Assembly (NCBI GenBank): GCA_949295325.1
Contig: CASFKG010000001.1
Coordinates: 62,001-126,000 of the forward strand
Source: an uncultured bacterium
GTDB taxonomy: Bacteria; Bacillota_I; Bacilli_A; RFN20; CAG-826
DNA: 64,000 nt
Direction of reading: 5' to 3'
Shown here: piece after piece, positions 16,337 through 25,528 of the stretch
How the letters are laid out: every line of letters starts with the position of its first letter
Numbering within the stretch: the first letter of the stretch is position 1
Position numbers and translations under genes: made by a program
The notes under the pieces: model-generated
Told to the model about the DNA's origin: nothing
The model's database searches: none
What the model saw: only the letters and a program-made list of their open reading frames with translations

Positions 16337-18416
16337 CGTAGGGGATCTCTACCCCGGTCGCATCGTTAAGGTTCCAGCCCTCGCCGTAAGCCGCGAGGGT
16401 TTCTTCGCTGGGCAGGCTTAGGTCGAATCGTATTGCCGTTAAGGCCGTCGAACCGAAGCAAAGTGAGCCGATATAGGCCACCGAATCGCCGCCCGGAAGG
16501 CATACGGAAGAGAGGCTTTGGCAATTGTGGAATGCCCGGATCCCGAGTTCCAGGGAAGCATAGCCTTCGAGATTTTCGATTTCGGCGAGTTTGCGGCAAT
16601 TGCGGAAAGCGTAATCCCCGATGGCCAGATGGCCGCCCGGGACGGCGGGGAAGGAGATTCCCGTCAGGCTTTGGCTATTCTGGAAAGCCCCGGCGGGGAT
16701 TTCGGTTATCCCGGTGCCGAAGGAGACAGAAACCAAATTTTCTAGCCCGGAGAAGGTCGACGGGGCGAACCCGGTTATGAAGTCCGGCACGGCGAAGTCG
16801 GTAATGCTGCCGGCGACGTCGGTCCCGAAACAGCTTCCGAGGGCCGTGACCGGTATATCGATGCCCGTTAGGTTGCTATCCACGGCCGGCGAAAGGGAAC
16901 TGCCGTCTTCCCCGCTTCCGGTGCCGGTCACCTCGTAGCTCTTGGCCGAAGCGACGTAGGTGTATTCGTTGCCGCCGAGGCTCACGGTATCCTCGGCGAA
17001 GCAGGCGTAGAGGGTCAGGCTTTCCGTCACGCGTCCCAGGTCGCCTCCGTATAGGGAGTAGCCCGTTTCCCCGGAAACGGCGTAGCCGTAGAAGGCTTTT
17101 CCGGCGGCAACGGGGTCGGCCACTTCGAAGGCGGTCCCGTATTCGACCGGGTATAGGGCCGTGGGCTCCCCCGCGAATTCGTTTACGACCGTAACCTCCA
17201 GCATGTCGTTTGCCGCCTCGGCATCGATCTCGACGCTCACGTCGCTTCTGACGGAATTGAGATCGAATTCGGACGAATAGGAAAATTCGTAATGCTGGCC
17301 TTCGGATAATCCCGAAGGAGCGGCGAAACTGCCTTCGTGGATCAGGGTGGAGTTTTCCCCTTCCTTTTTGTAGACGAGGTAGCTGACCTCTTCCCCGGCC
17401 TTGGCGGACGCGGGGAGGAATTCGATGCTCAGGCTCCCGCCGTAGCTGACCGCGTCATGGAGCACGACCTTTTCCGCGGAAGACTCGAAAGAGGTGACGA
17501 TGGTGACGTCGTAGGTCTCGAGGACCGGTTCGCTATAGACGGCATTGAGGACGAGCTGCCCTTCGTCCGAAAGGTTTCCGATGTTTATCCAGTCGTCCGC
17601 CAGGTCATCGCCGTTATCGAGGTAAATCCAAAGCGGGTAGGAAGGATCGCCTTCCGCCGTCCTCGCGGAAGTATCGACGTATATATATCCCGATTCGTCA
17701 CCCTGCGCGTATTCCGGGTCCCCTTCCCCTTCGGCGACGCGACCGGCGATTTCGGAAACCTCCACGTAACCCTTGAGGGTCCTCGAATCGCGTTCGCTGC
17801 CATAACCAAGGAAGGTCGAAGCATGCCCGGTGGGAGCGCTTGCCTCCGGGAGGTCGTCGGTCGTTTCGCGGCCGGGGTAGTCGAGGGTTTCGGTCCCGGC
17901 TTCGATGGCCTTGAGGGTCTTGAAGGTGATCGGGTCGGAGCCGATTAGTTCCCGGTAAGCGCCGCTATCCTGTCCGCGGCGGAGGTACTTGCCCCCGTCT
18001 TTGTAGACGAAGGTGAATTCGTAATACTCCTCGAGGAAGGTGGCGCGGGCGGCGCAGTCGGCGTAGACGTGCTCCGGATCGACCGGGGTACCCGAAAGGT
18101 CGGCTTGCCCTTCGCCACTGGAAATGCTCGTTTCCGCCGGATAGTTCCCGTAATCCCAGTCCGAAAAGACGAAATAGGTGCCGGTGGCCGGCTGCCCGCC
18201 GCTACGGTCGCGGAAATCGTAAGTCGTCTCAGCCAGGGGAGAAAAAGTCGGGGAGTGGCCTTTTATCACGTAGTCGATTCCGACCAGGCTGGGGGTCGGC
18301 GCATTATCGTAATAGGAAACGGTTGCGAAGGAGGAGGAAGAACCGCCCTCCCCGCACGATGAAAGGAGCAAAACGCCGGCCGCGAGGCTTAACGCAAACG
18401 AAAATCTTTTTGCCAT
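16326..18416 (-). CDS. Large lipoprotein with InlB-like and BspA-type leucine-rich repeats
   Basis: The 696-residue protein starts with a lipoprotein signal (charged MAKRF, hydrophobic core, lipobox LLSSC at Cys21) and a serine-rich linker. Beta-rich domains follow (residues ~40-400). A segment near 430-480 with a VEYGTAF / FYGYAVSG / LTLYACFAED pattern resembles InlB B-repeat folds. The C-terminal ~180 residues are BspA-type LRRs (for example FSGLENLVSVSFGTGITEI and FRNCRKLAEIENLEGYASL). Such surface proteins often bind host or polysaccharide ligands. AAGGAA precedes the start. Confidence 0.8.
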   Translation of the reverse strand: MAKRFSFALSLAAGVLLLSSCGEGGSSSSFATVSYYDNAPTPSLVGIDYVIKGHSPTFSPLAETTYDFRDRSGGQPATGTYFVFSDWDYGNYPAETSISSGEGQADLSGTPVDPEHVYADCAARATFLEEYYEFTFVYKDGGKYLRRGQDSGAYRELIGSDPITFKTLKAIEAGTETLDYPGRETTDDLPEASAPTGHASTFLGYGSERDSRTLKGYVEVSEIAGRVAEGEGDPEYAQGDESGYIYVDTSARTAEGDPSYPLWIYLDNGDDLADDWINIGNLSDEGQLVLNAVYSEPVLETYDVTIVTSFESSAEKVVLHDAVSYGGSLSIEFLPASAKAGEEVSYLVYKKEGENSTLIHEGSFAAPSGLSEGQHYEFSYSSEFDLNSVRSDVSVEIDAEAANDMLEVTVVNEFAGEPTALYPVEYGTAFEVADPVAAGKAFYGYAVSGETGYSLYGGDLGRVTESLTLYACFAEDTVSLGGNEYTYVASAKSYEVTGTGSGEDGSSLSPAVDSNLTGIDIPVTALGSCFGTDVAGSITDFAVPDFITGFAPSTFSGLENLVSVSFGTGITEIPAGAFQNSQSLTGISFPAVPGGHLAIGDYAFRNCRKLAEIENLEGYASLELGIRAFHNCQSLSSVCLPGGDSVAYIGSLCFGSTALTAIRFDLSLPSEETLAAYGEGWNLNDATGVEIPYVIA

Positions 18417-18532
18417 GGCTTATTTTTTTCCTTAAATGGAGTTTGAGCAACCCTTTTCTACGAAAAGCGCTCATTGATAGGACTTTTCTTAGGGCGTATA
18501 TTATGGAAGCGCAAAAAAAGGAACGCCTAATA

Positions 18533-18988
18533 ATGAAAAAGAGCAACAGTGCTAAGATTCTCGGGCTTGTCGCCCTTGTCTGCGGCCTCGTGGCCGTGTT
18601 CTTCTGGTTCGGTCCGGCCTTCGACGAAACCGGCCACCCCTATAATCTCATCCAGACCGCCTTCGCCGTGGAAGACCACGGCTACCCGACGGTTTGGCCC
18701 CTGGTCGGCGCCTTCGTGGCCCTTTGCCTAGGTTCGATCTTCGCCATCGTCGTCCCCTTCTTCAGCAAGAAGGGCGCGGTGACCATGGGCTTGATCTCCC
18801 TTGCATTGCTCGTCGCCGGCGGCGTCATGACCTTGCTTACGAAGACCTTCTTCATCGCCGCCAACCCCAACCCCGTTCCGTTTGAGAACTTCGGGCTTGG
18901 TTCCGGGACGATTACCTCCGCGGTATTCGCCTTCATCGCCGCCCTGTTCGTCCTGATTTCCACGAACATCGCCCGCAAGGAAAACTAA
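18533..18988 (+). CDS. Small four-helix membrane protein
   Basis: The ~151-residue protein starts at 18533, with AAGGAA about 9 bases upstream. The frame is open further upstream, but that part is antisense to the lipoprotein gene start. Four hydrophobic segments (residues ~10-28, ~55-80, ~88-108, ~128-148) are separated by short loops. No family recognised. Confidence 0.6.
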   Translation: MKKSNSAKILGLVALVCGLVAVFFWFGPAFDETGHPYNLIQTAFAVEDHGYPTVWPLVGAFVALCLGSIFAIVVPFFSKKGAVTMGLISLALLVAGGVMTLLTKTFFIAANPNPVPFENFGLGSGTITSAVFAFIAALFVLISTNIARKEN

Positions 18989-19004
18989 AAAAAGACAAAC
19001 GAGG

Positions 19005-19030
19005 GGACCCGTCAGCGCGGGTCCTTTTCC
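19005..19030 (+). terminator. Terminator overlapping vsr 3' end
   Basis: GGACCCG-TCAGCG-CGGGTCC followed by TTTTCCTT. The hairpin overlaps the last codons of the convergent vsr-like gene. Confidence 0.8.
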
Positions 19031-19449
19031 TTATACCCGCCTTTGACATAGGCCTTTAGGATCTCTTCGACGCAGGTATCGAGGTCCTTTTCTATTTGCC
19101 TCCCCCAGAAGCGGAGGACGCGGAAGCCCATTTCCTTGAGCTTCCTATCCACCTCGATGTCCCTTTCGATGTTCCGCTTGATCTTCCTAATCCAGAATTC
19201 CTCGTTCCACTTGACCTTCTTGATGTTTTCCTCGAAGAGGTAGCCGTGCCAGAACTCGGAATCGCAGAACACCGCGACCCGGTACTTCAGGCAGCTGATG
19301 TCGGGATGCCCCGGTATCTTCCTGCTATAGAGGCGGTAAGGCAGGCCGCGGCCGTATAGGGCTTTCCTGAGCCTCAGTTCGATTTTCGTGTCCTTGCCGC
19401 GTATCTTCGACATCTGCTCGTGCACGCTTTGCGGATCGAGGTGGTTCAT
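19012..19449 (-). CDS. vsr: Vsr-type DNA mismatch endonuclease
   Basis: The ~145-residue protein matches the very-short-patch repair family. It has MSKIRGKDTKIELRLRKALY near the start, PGHPDI with the catalytic aspartate, FCDSEFWHG with the catalytic-site histidine, then FRVLRFWG near residue 115. Vsr nicks next to T:G mismatches that arise from deamination of 5-methylcytosine. The partner cytosine methyltransferase is usually adjacent but none is found here. The start at 19449 follows a TAGAAT -10 box 7 bases upstream. It is divergent from the GNAT gene with only 37 bases between start codons. Confidence 0.85.
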   Translation of the reverse strand: MNHLDPQSVHEQMSKIRGKDTKIELRLRKALYGRGLPYRLYSRKIPGHPDISCLKYRVAVFCDSEFWHGYLFEENIKKVKWNEEFWIRKIKRNIERDIEVDRKLKEMGFRVLRFWGRQIEKDLDTCVEEILKAYVKGGYKEKDPR

Positions 19450-19456
19450 GCTCGAG

Positions 19457-19480
19457 ATTCTAGCCCAGAAAGTCCATAAT
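19457..19480. promoter_or_regulatory. Overlapping divergent promoters, vsr and GNAT
   Basis: On the minus strand TAGAAT (19457-19462) ends 7 bases before the vsr ATG. On the plus strand CATAAT (19475-19480) ends 6 bases before the GNAT ATG. The two promoters must overlap, so RNA polymerase can probably serve only one at a time. Confidence 0.55.
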
Positions 19481-19486
19481 TTCGCC

Positions 19487-20029
19487 ATGGTTTCCCTAAA
19501 AAAGGCCCTGCCGGGCGATTTGGAAGGCGTCCTTAGGCTATGTAGGCGCGTCACCTACTCCCTGGAACAAGCGGGAAACGACGTCTATTCATACGGCTAT
19601 CCGGCCGATGAGCATTTCGCTAACGACATCGGGGAAGGCCGGGCCTATCTCATAAAGGACAAAGGCCGCATCGTCGCCTATCTCTCCTACGACCGGGATC
19701 TCGTCGGCAGTTTCTTCCCCGCGGCCGGGGACGCGGAGTCGAAGGTCTACGACCTCCTAGAGGAATGCGGCTATAAAGGCGAGGGGTATATCGTCCTCCA
19801 CCGCTTCATGGTGGACCCTAGTTACCAGAGAAAGGGGTACGGAAGGATGCTTCTGAACGATTTCATGAGCCGCTTGAAAGGCAACCTGCTTCTGCTTTGC
19901 GTCTACTACAAGTCGCTGCCGGCCCTGAGGTTCTACAAGGCCCTCCACTTCAAGAACCACGGGATATGGCCCTTCGACTACGGAAAGGACTACCCCGGCA
20001 AGGAATATCTGGTCAGCAAGTACCTCTAG
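19487..20029 (+). CDS. GNAT-family N-acetyltransferase
   Basis: The 180-residue protein has the GNAT acetyl-CoA motif VDPSYQRKGYGRMLLNDFM (residues ~107-125) and the later LRFYKALHFKNHG strand-helix. The acetyl acceptor is unknown. The start at 19487 is preferred because a -10 box lies 6 bases upstream and the family's N-terminal strand (SLKKALPGDLEGVLRLC) begins directly after it. Confidence 0.8.
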   Translation: MVSLKKALPGDLEGVLRLCRRVTYSLEQAGNDVYSYGYPADEHFANDIGEGRAYLIKDKGRIVAYLSYDRDLVGSFFPAAGDAESKVYDLLEECGYKGEGYIVLHRFMVDPSYQRKGYGRMLLNDFMSRLKGNLLLLCVYYKSLPALRFYKALHFKNHGIWPFDYGKDYPGKEYLVSKYL

Positions 20030-21753
20030 GCGAACTGGGCGCCGTAGAGCTCGCTATAGAAACCGCCTTTAGCAAGAAGTTCCCTGTGGTTGCCCATCTC
20101 GACTATCCGGCCTTTTTTCATGACGACTATGAGGTCGCTGTTGACGATGGTGGAAAGCCGATGGGCCACGACCACCGAGGTCCGCCCTTCCATGAAGGCA
20201 TCGAATCCCTTCTTGAGCAGGGCTTCGGTATGGAGGTCGATGTTGCTCGTGGCCTCGTCCAAAATGACGATGTCCGGCGAAATGAGCATCGCCCTGGCAA
20301 GGCAAATGAGCTGCTTCTCCCCGGTCGATAGTCCCGATCCGGAACCGATTACCGTGTCGTAGCCATTCTCGAGGCGGGTTATGAAGGAGTCCGCCAAGGC
20401 GAGTCTGGCGGCCTTTTTGATGTCTTCCATGCTCGCGTCCGGCTTTCCATAGGCGATATTTTCGGCGACGGTGCCGAGGAATATCCAAGGCTCCTGCAGT
20501 ACGGCGCTGACATGCCGGCGCAGTTCCTTCTTGGAGATGTCGGAAGTCTTGATCCCGTTCACTTCGATATCCCCGGACTGGGGATCGTAGAAACGAAGCA
20601 GCAGGTTGATAAGGGTGGTCTTGCCGCAGCCGGTCGGCCCGACCAGGGCGATTTTGTGGCGGGGGTAAATCTCCAAGTCGAAGCCGTCGATGACCTTCTT
20701 GCCCTTGACGTAGCCGAAGTCGACGTTCTTGAAGGCAAGGGATTCTATTTCCTTGGGGAACTCCGAGGTACCCTCGTCGATATCTTCCGGCAGTCCAAGG
20801 AGATCCATCGTCCTCTTGAGGGAAGCTTCCGCGCCCGAAAGTTCGCTCGAGACGTCCGCTATTTCGTTGAACGGGGTCATGTAGGAATTGGCATAGGTAA
20901 GGAAGGACGAAAGTCCCCCGACGGTGAAGGCCGTCCCGAAATCGAAACCGGTAAGAAGCATCGCCGTGCCGGCAATTATGACCGAGGCGTAGATGGCATT
21001 GTTCACCAGACGCGTCGAGGGGTTTATGAGGCTCGCCATGAGCATGGCCTTGTAGCCGCTGTCGCGCTGCTTGGCGGCGATGGCGAGGAATTCCCTCCTT
21101 CTTCCCTCGGAGGCACCCAAGGTCCTGACCGCCTCGCTTAGGCTCAGCTCTTCCCTTATGAAGCCGCCGACCTCGCTGGACTTCTCGGCCTGGGCCTTGA
21201 AGTACTTGGCGTTGCCTTTGGAAATGTAACGGCTGACCAAGACCGATAGCGGCGTCAATAGCACCACCAGGGCCGCGAGAGCGTAGTTGACGCTGGCCAT
21301 GAAGGCCAAGGTGAACAAGAGCGAAACGGCCCCGTCGTAGATGGTAACCGCCCCGAGGACCAGACCCGTTTTGACGTTCTCGATGTCGACGTTCAGGGTA
21401 TGGACGAGCTGTCCTTTCTCGAAACCGTCCAATTTGTAGATCGGGGCCCGGAGTATCCGGTCGTAGGCTTTCCGCCGGAGCGAGAAGACGACTTCTTCCC
21501 CGAGTCTCATCGTCAGCTGCTCGTAGAAGAAGCGGAAGAGAGATCCGACGAGCACGAGGGAAACCATGAGCATCAGATAGCCGCCCATCGTGTTCGGATC
21601 GAAGCCGTTTTTGTCGAGGTTATCGATCGCCTTGCCGGCGATATAGGGGACCGAAAGGCGGGCCCCGGCGCTCACGAAAGCCGCGACAAGCGAAAGGACA
21701 AGGCCCTTTTTGCGGGATTTCAATAGCGGCCACAAATTCCTGAGGGCTTTCAT
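20026..21753 (-). CDS. ABC exporter half, catalytically canonical subunit
   Basis: The 575-residue protein has a six-helix transmembrane domain (residues ~1-310) and a nucleotide-binding domain. Walker A is GPTGCGKTT, the signature is LSTGEKQ (departing from LSGGQ), Walker B is IVILDEATSNID with the catalytic Glu, and the H-loop is VVAHRLST. The odd signature completes the degenerate ATP site of its partner, as in TM287/288 or BmrCD-type heterodimers. The start overlaps the upstream half-transporter by ATGA. Confidence 0.88.
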   Translation of the reverse strand: MKALRNLWPLLKSRKKGLVLSLVAAFVSAGARLSVPYIAGKAIDNLDKNGFDPNTMGGYLMLMVSLVLVGSLFRFFYEQLTMRLGEEVVFSLRRKAYDRILRAPIYKLDGFEKGQLVHTLNVDIENVKTGLVLGAVTIYDGAVSLLFTLAFMASVNYALAALVVLLTPLSVLVSRYISKGNAKYFKAQAEKSSEVGGFIREELSLSEAVRTLGASEGRRREFLAIAAKQRDSGYKAMLMASLINPSTRLVNNAIYASVIIAGTAMLLTGFDFGTAFTVGGLSSFLTYANSYMTPFNEIADVSSELSGAEASLKRTMDLLGLPEDIDEGTSEFPKEIESLAFKNVDFGYVKGKKVIDGFDLEIYPRHKIALVGPTGCGKTTLINLLLRFYDPQSGDIEVNGIKTSDISKKELRRHVSAVLQEPWIFLGTVAENIAYGKPDASMEDIKKAARLALADSFITRLENGYDTVIGSGSGLSTGEKQLICLARAMLISPDIVILDEATSNIDLHTEALLKKGFDAFMEGRTSVVVAHRLSTIVNSDLIVVMKKGRIVEMGNHRELLAKGGFYSELYGAQFA

Positions 21754-23450
21754 CTTGCCTCCTTCTGCGTTTGGTCGATTTCCCTATATAGAGGGCAGTT
21801 CTGCAGGAGTTCCACGTGTTTTCCGCGTCCCACGACCCTGCCTTCTTTCAAGACGAGTATTTCGTCGGCGTGGCTAAGCGAAGAAGTCCTCTGGGAGATG
21901 GTCAAAGTCGCCGTGCCTTCCATGGAGGAGAGGTTTTCCCTCACGCGTTTTTCGCTTAGGTAATCGAGGGCGCTCAGGCAGTCGTCGAGGATGACTAGCC
22001 TCGGGTGTCCGAGGAAGGCCCGGGCCAAGGCCAGCCTCTGGCGCTGGCCGCCGCTGAGGTCGGCCCCGCTTTCCTTTACGACGTGGTCGAGTCCGTCCTT
22101 GTACTCGGAAACGAATTCGTAGGCCAGCGATTTTTTGAGGGCCTCGATTAGTTCCTCGTCGCCGTAGTCGCCCCCGAGGCAAAGGTTCTCGCGGATGCTC
22201 CCCTGGAAGATGGAAGGCTTCTGCATTATGAAGCGGACGTCCTCCCGGAGCTCTTTCTCGCCGTAGTCCCTTATGTCGATGCCGAAAAGCGAAATCTTCC
22301 CTTCCCTAGGCAGAAGCAGCCGGCTTGACAGGTAGGCGATGGTGCTTTTACCCGAACCGGTACCGCCTATGATGCCGAGGCTCCCGCCTTTAGGAAGGAC
22401 GAAACCGATGTCGCTCAGGGCATCTTCCCCGCCGTAGCTGAAGCTGACCTTTTCGAAAGCAAGCGCATCTTCGCCTTGCCCCCGGAGGCTGCCGCTAGAA
22501 AGAAACGATGGCTTCAGGGCAAAAAAGGCATCGAGCCTCTTCAGGGACCCGCCGGCCTTGTTGAGGCTATTGATGAGCCGGGAAAACATGGTAAGCGAGG
22601 TAAGCGAGGCGGTCAGGTAGCCGACCAGGGACACTATTTCCCCGGTGGTCAGCAGCCCTTCGCTTTGGTAGAGGCCGCCGAGATAGACGACCAAGGCCAA
22701 GGCGAGGTAAATGAGGGCAAAGGATATCGGGTTTACCAAGGAGTTCAGGTTTCCTAGCGAGATGTTCCTCTTCTTGTAGTCCTCGGCGGCGGAGGCGTAC
22801 TTCCCGCTTTCCCTTCCGGTCTTTTCGTAGGCCCGGACGGAGCGGATGCCGCTAAGGGCGTCCCCGGAGTAAAGGGCCATCCTGTCCAGCCCTTCCTGGA
22901 CTTTGGCGTAGCGTTTGGGCGAAACGAAGACGACGGCGAGCAATACGATGCTCGACAGGCCGAGGGCAGTTAGGAAAATGAGCCCGGCCTCCCACGAAAT
23001 GACAAAGGACAAAACGAGGGATCCGAGGATGATCAAAGGCGAACGGACGAAAAGCCGCATGAACATGGCCACGCCGGTCTGGAGGTTCTGGGCATCGCTG
23101 CCGAAGAGGTTCATGGCCCTGTCCTTCCCGTAAAGCGAGAGTTCCCTCTCCCCCAGTTCGGAAACGTGGTCGAAGAGGCTCCTTCTCAGATCATAGCCGA
23201 AATCGGCGCTGACCCGGCTGGCCAGGTACTGGGTGACCATGGTGGTGAAAAACCCGACGACCGAAAGAAGAAGTATGAGGGCGCTAAGGCCATAGGCGAC
23301 GAGCGGGTCGCTTTCCCCCATGCCGACGTCGATTATGTACCTAACCAAAAACGGCGTCGCTAGTTCGAAGACGCATTCGAAGGCCTTCATGGACGGAGCG
23401 AAAACAACCTTGCTCCTATAGGGTTTTAGCAGCGACAGGGATTTTCCCAT
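21750..23450 (-). CDS. ABC exporter half, degenerate-site subunit
   Basis: The 566-residue protein has a transmembrane domain followed by an NBD with Walker A GGTGSGKST and a canonical LSGGQRQRLALARAF signature. Walker B is LVILDDCLSALD, with Asp in place of the catalytic Glu, and the H-loop residue is Gln (SQRTSSL). These are the hallmarks of the inactive site of a heterodimeric exporter, complementary to the neighbour. The start at 23450 overlaps the upstream stop (TGATG) with GGAAGG before it. The longer frame to 23687 is antisense-like and not real. Confidence 0.88.
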   Translation of the reverse strand: MGKSLSLLKPYRSKVVFAPSMKAFECVFELATPFLVRYIIDVGMGESDPLVAYGLSALILLLSVVGFFTTMVTQYLASRVSADFGYDLRRSLFDHVSELGERELSLYGKDRAMNLFGSDAQNLQTGVAMFMRLFVRSPLIILGSLVLSFVISWEAGLIFLTALGLSSIVLLAVVFVSPKRYAKVQEGLDRMALYSGDALSGIRSVRAYEKTGRESGKYASAAEDYKKRNISLGNLNSLVNPISFALIYLALALVVYLGGLYQSEGLLTTGEIVSLVGYLTASLTSLTMFSRLINSLNKAGGSLKRLDAFFALKPSFLSSGSLRGQGEDALAFEKVSFSYGGEDALSDIGFVLPKGGSLGIIGGTGSGKSTIAYLSSRLLLPREGKISLFGIDIRDYGEKELREDVRFIMQKPSIFQGSIRENLCLGGDYGDEELIEALKKSLAYEFVSEYKDGLDHVVKESGADLSGGQRQRLALARAFLGHPRLVILDDCLSALDYLSEKRVRENLSSMEGTATLTISQRTSSLSHADEILVLKEGRVVGRGKHVELLQNCPLYREIDQTQKEAR

Positions 23451-24835
23451 CAGGCCTTCCTCACGTGCGTGTCGTTCTCTTCTCCGTCTTCCTGGAACTC
23501 CACTTCCATGATAATGCCTTTCCCGTCGCAGCCGAAGAAGACTATGCTGTCGTCCCCACAGCCGATGGTGGCCACGGAAATGTCCTTGGCCTCGGGAAGG
23601 CGGACGCTTTTGACGTCCACGAATTTCCAGGATATTTCCCCTTCGACGTAATCGCAGAAAAGATTGGACGCATCGAGGATAAGGCATTTGTTTAGTCCCG
23701 ACGCGGCCGCCTTGAAGCTCAAGGTGGCGCTTTCCTCGTCGTAGGCGATGTCCGTTATTTCGAAACCGTCCAAGCGGTTGGAAATCGGGTACTCGGGGCT
23801 ATGTTCGAAGCTGTCGCGGAAGGTGTACTGGTCGTATGTCGGCATTCCCCGGACCAGGGAAAACTTCGCCGAAAGTTCCTTTATCCGGTCTTTCGAATCG
23901 CGCCAGTCGTCGAGCAGCACGGTGCCCGGGTCGCTGAACTCCGCCGTCCGGTCCAAGGCGAACTTGGCTAGCAGGAAGTAACGCAGGGCCTCAAACTCGT
24001 CGGGCTCGTAACTGATGCCGCTTAGCTCGAACCGGCCAAGCCTATAGGCGGCGTGACCGAAAAGGGTAGCGGCGTAGTCGTAGCCTTTTTGGACATCGCC
24101 CACCACCAGCGGACGGTAATCGTGGACGAAGAAATTCGAATAGCTGGCGTAGGCAAACTCGGGATCGGGCGCCATCTCAAGACCGTATAGGAACATGTCG
24201 GCCAAAACCAGGCAGGCGATGCCGTCTCCAAGCGAAACGGCCTTTTCGATACACTCCCGGGCCTTGCCGTAATCGACCATCTCATAATCGGGGTCGAGGT
24301 ACATGATGCCGAGCATCCTGAAGGCCCTTTCGTCCATCAGCCTGGCGTCTTCCTCGAAAACGCCCTTGGCCCTCGCGTAATCGGGCTTGACGGCCTCGAA
24401 TTCGGTGAGCAGGGCACAGCCGAAGAAGAGCAGATCGTCGGGGTCTCCGCTTTGGGCCTTCCGCTCGACGTAGGTCAGCCAGAGTTTCTCGTTTTCCCCG
24501 GTATCGGAAATCTTCCCGTCCATGAAGTCCGAAATGAACTGTTCCTGCTCTTTTTTCCCTACCGGGGAGGCTTCCGCGGAGCCGTAAATCGCCGCGTGGG
24601 CTTCCTCCACGTCCTTGCTTTCGAGGCTGAGCCCCGAGGCGTCCCCTACCACCGCCCGCATGCCGCAGACGGGGCAAAGGGCCGATTCGCCCTTGCCGCC
24701 GGCTTCCCAGTCCGCCACCTTCCTGGCCGAAAAACGGGAAAGGCAGGAAAGGCAGACGGCCTCCCCGCTTCGCAGTATTTCGAGTTCGTTGTCGAAGGTA
24801 TGGAGACGGTATTGCCGGAGTCTGTCGCTTTCCAT
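23450..24835 (-). CDS. Zinc-ribbon protein with Sel1-like repeats
   Basis: The 461-residue protein has an N-terminal treble-cysteine zinc ribbon (CLSC near residue 29 and CPVC near 55). A helical region (~115-300) has Sel1/TPR-type repeats, for example AFRMLGIMYLDPDYEMVDYG and ACLVLADMFLYGLEMAPDPE. The C-terminal ~120 residues are beta-rich. Its stop overlaps the start of the ABC exporter gene, so it is in that operon. It may be a scaffold or adaptor; function unknown. Confidence 0.65.
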   Translation of the reverse strand: MESDRLRQYRLHTFDNELEILRSGEAVCLSCLSRFSARKVADWEAGGKGESALCPVCGMRAVVGDASGLSLESKDVEEAHAAIYGSAEASPVGKKEQEQFISDFMDGKISDTGENEKLWLTYVERKAQSGDPDDLLFFGCALLTEFEAVKPDYARAKGVFEEDARLMDERAFRMLGIMYLDPDYEMVDYGKARECIEKAVSLGDGIACLVLADMFLYGLEMAPDPEFAYASYSNFFVHDYRPLVVGDVQKGYDYAATLFGHAAYRLGRFELSGISYEPDEFEALRYFLLAKFALDRTAEFSDPGTVLLDDWRDSKDRIKELSAKFSLVRGMPTYDQYTFRDSFEHSPEYPISNRLDGFEITDIAYDEESATLSFKAAASGLNKCLILDASNLFCDYVEGEISWKFVDVKSVRLPEAKDISVATIGCGDDSIVFFGCDGKGIIMEVEFQEDGEENDTHVRKA

Positions 24836-24854
24836 CAGGCTTAATATTTAGCCC

Positions 24855-25484
24855 TCAGAGGAAAAGGAAAGCAATAGGGCAAAGCCCTAGGATCACCGGG
24901 AACACCATGGCCGTCCCGATGGAAAGGCTCGGGAAACGGAACTTGAAATAAGGCGGGAGGAAATAGGAGAGGGCGGCCGCGGCGACCGGTATGAACAAAA
25001 GGCAATAAGCCCCCTGGAAGCCCTTGTCGTAGCAAAGCAGGCAGCAGCTTAAGACCGTGAAGAAGGCCATCGCGACCAAACCGATATTGCGCACGACGAG
25101 GAAGTACTGCGGGGTTTTGCCGCCCTTCCAGTCGTTTTCCTTGAAAAAGCATATGATGACGCCATAGGCCATTATGACCAGCGATACCGCGTAAAAGAAA
25201 TCGAAGGGCTCGCCGTAGGAAAACCCCATTATGGCCAAAACCAGGCATAGGAAGACGTTCATGAGGGCTTGCATGAGGGCCCGGAATACGTAGGCCGCCC
25301 CGGGAAGGGCGACGGCCATGATCCTGCAGGCGAGAATCAGGAAGAGGACAAGGCAGGCCCCGCCCCCGATGTAGCGGCCCACGTTTTGGCCGACCGTGAA
25401 CAAAACGATGGCCGAAGCAAGGGAAAAAATGGAAAAGGGAAGGGCGAACACGGCCGAGGCCTTCGATTCTCCTAATGCGTTCAT
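24855..25484 (-). CDS. Membrane protein of unknown function
   Basis: The 209-residue protein has six or seven hydrophobic segments with short polar loops. A TAATAT -10-like box (25491-25496) ends 6 bases before its ATG, so the transcript that probably continues into the zinc-ribbon and ABC genes may be leaderless at its first gene. No family recognised. Confidence 0.65.
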   Translation of the reverse strand: MNALGESKASAVFALPFSIFSLASAIVLFTVGQNVGRYIGGGACLVLFLILACRIMAVALPGAAYVFRALMQALMNVFLCLVLAIMGFSYGEPFDFFYAVSLVIMAYGVIICFFKENDWKGGKTPQYFLVVRNIGLVAMAFFTVLSCCLLCYDKGFQGAYCLLFIPVAAAALSYFLPPYFKFRFPSLSIGTAMVFPVILGLCPIAFLFL

Positions 25485-25528
25485 CGCGATATATTATTTA
25501 TCAGCAAAAGCCGAAAGTCCCCACCAAG

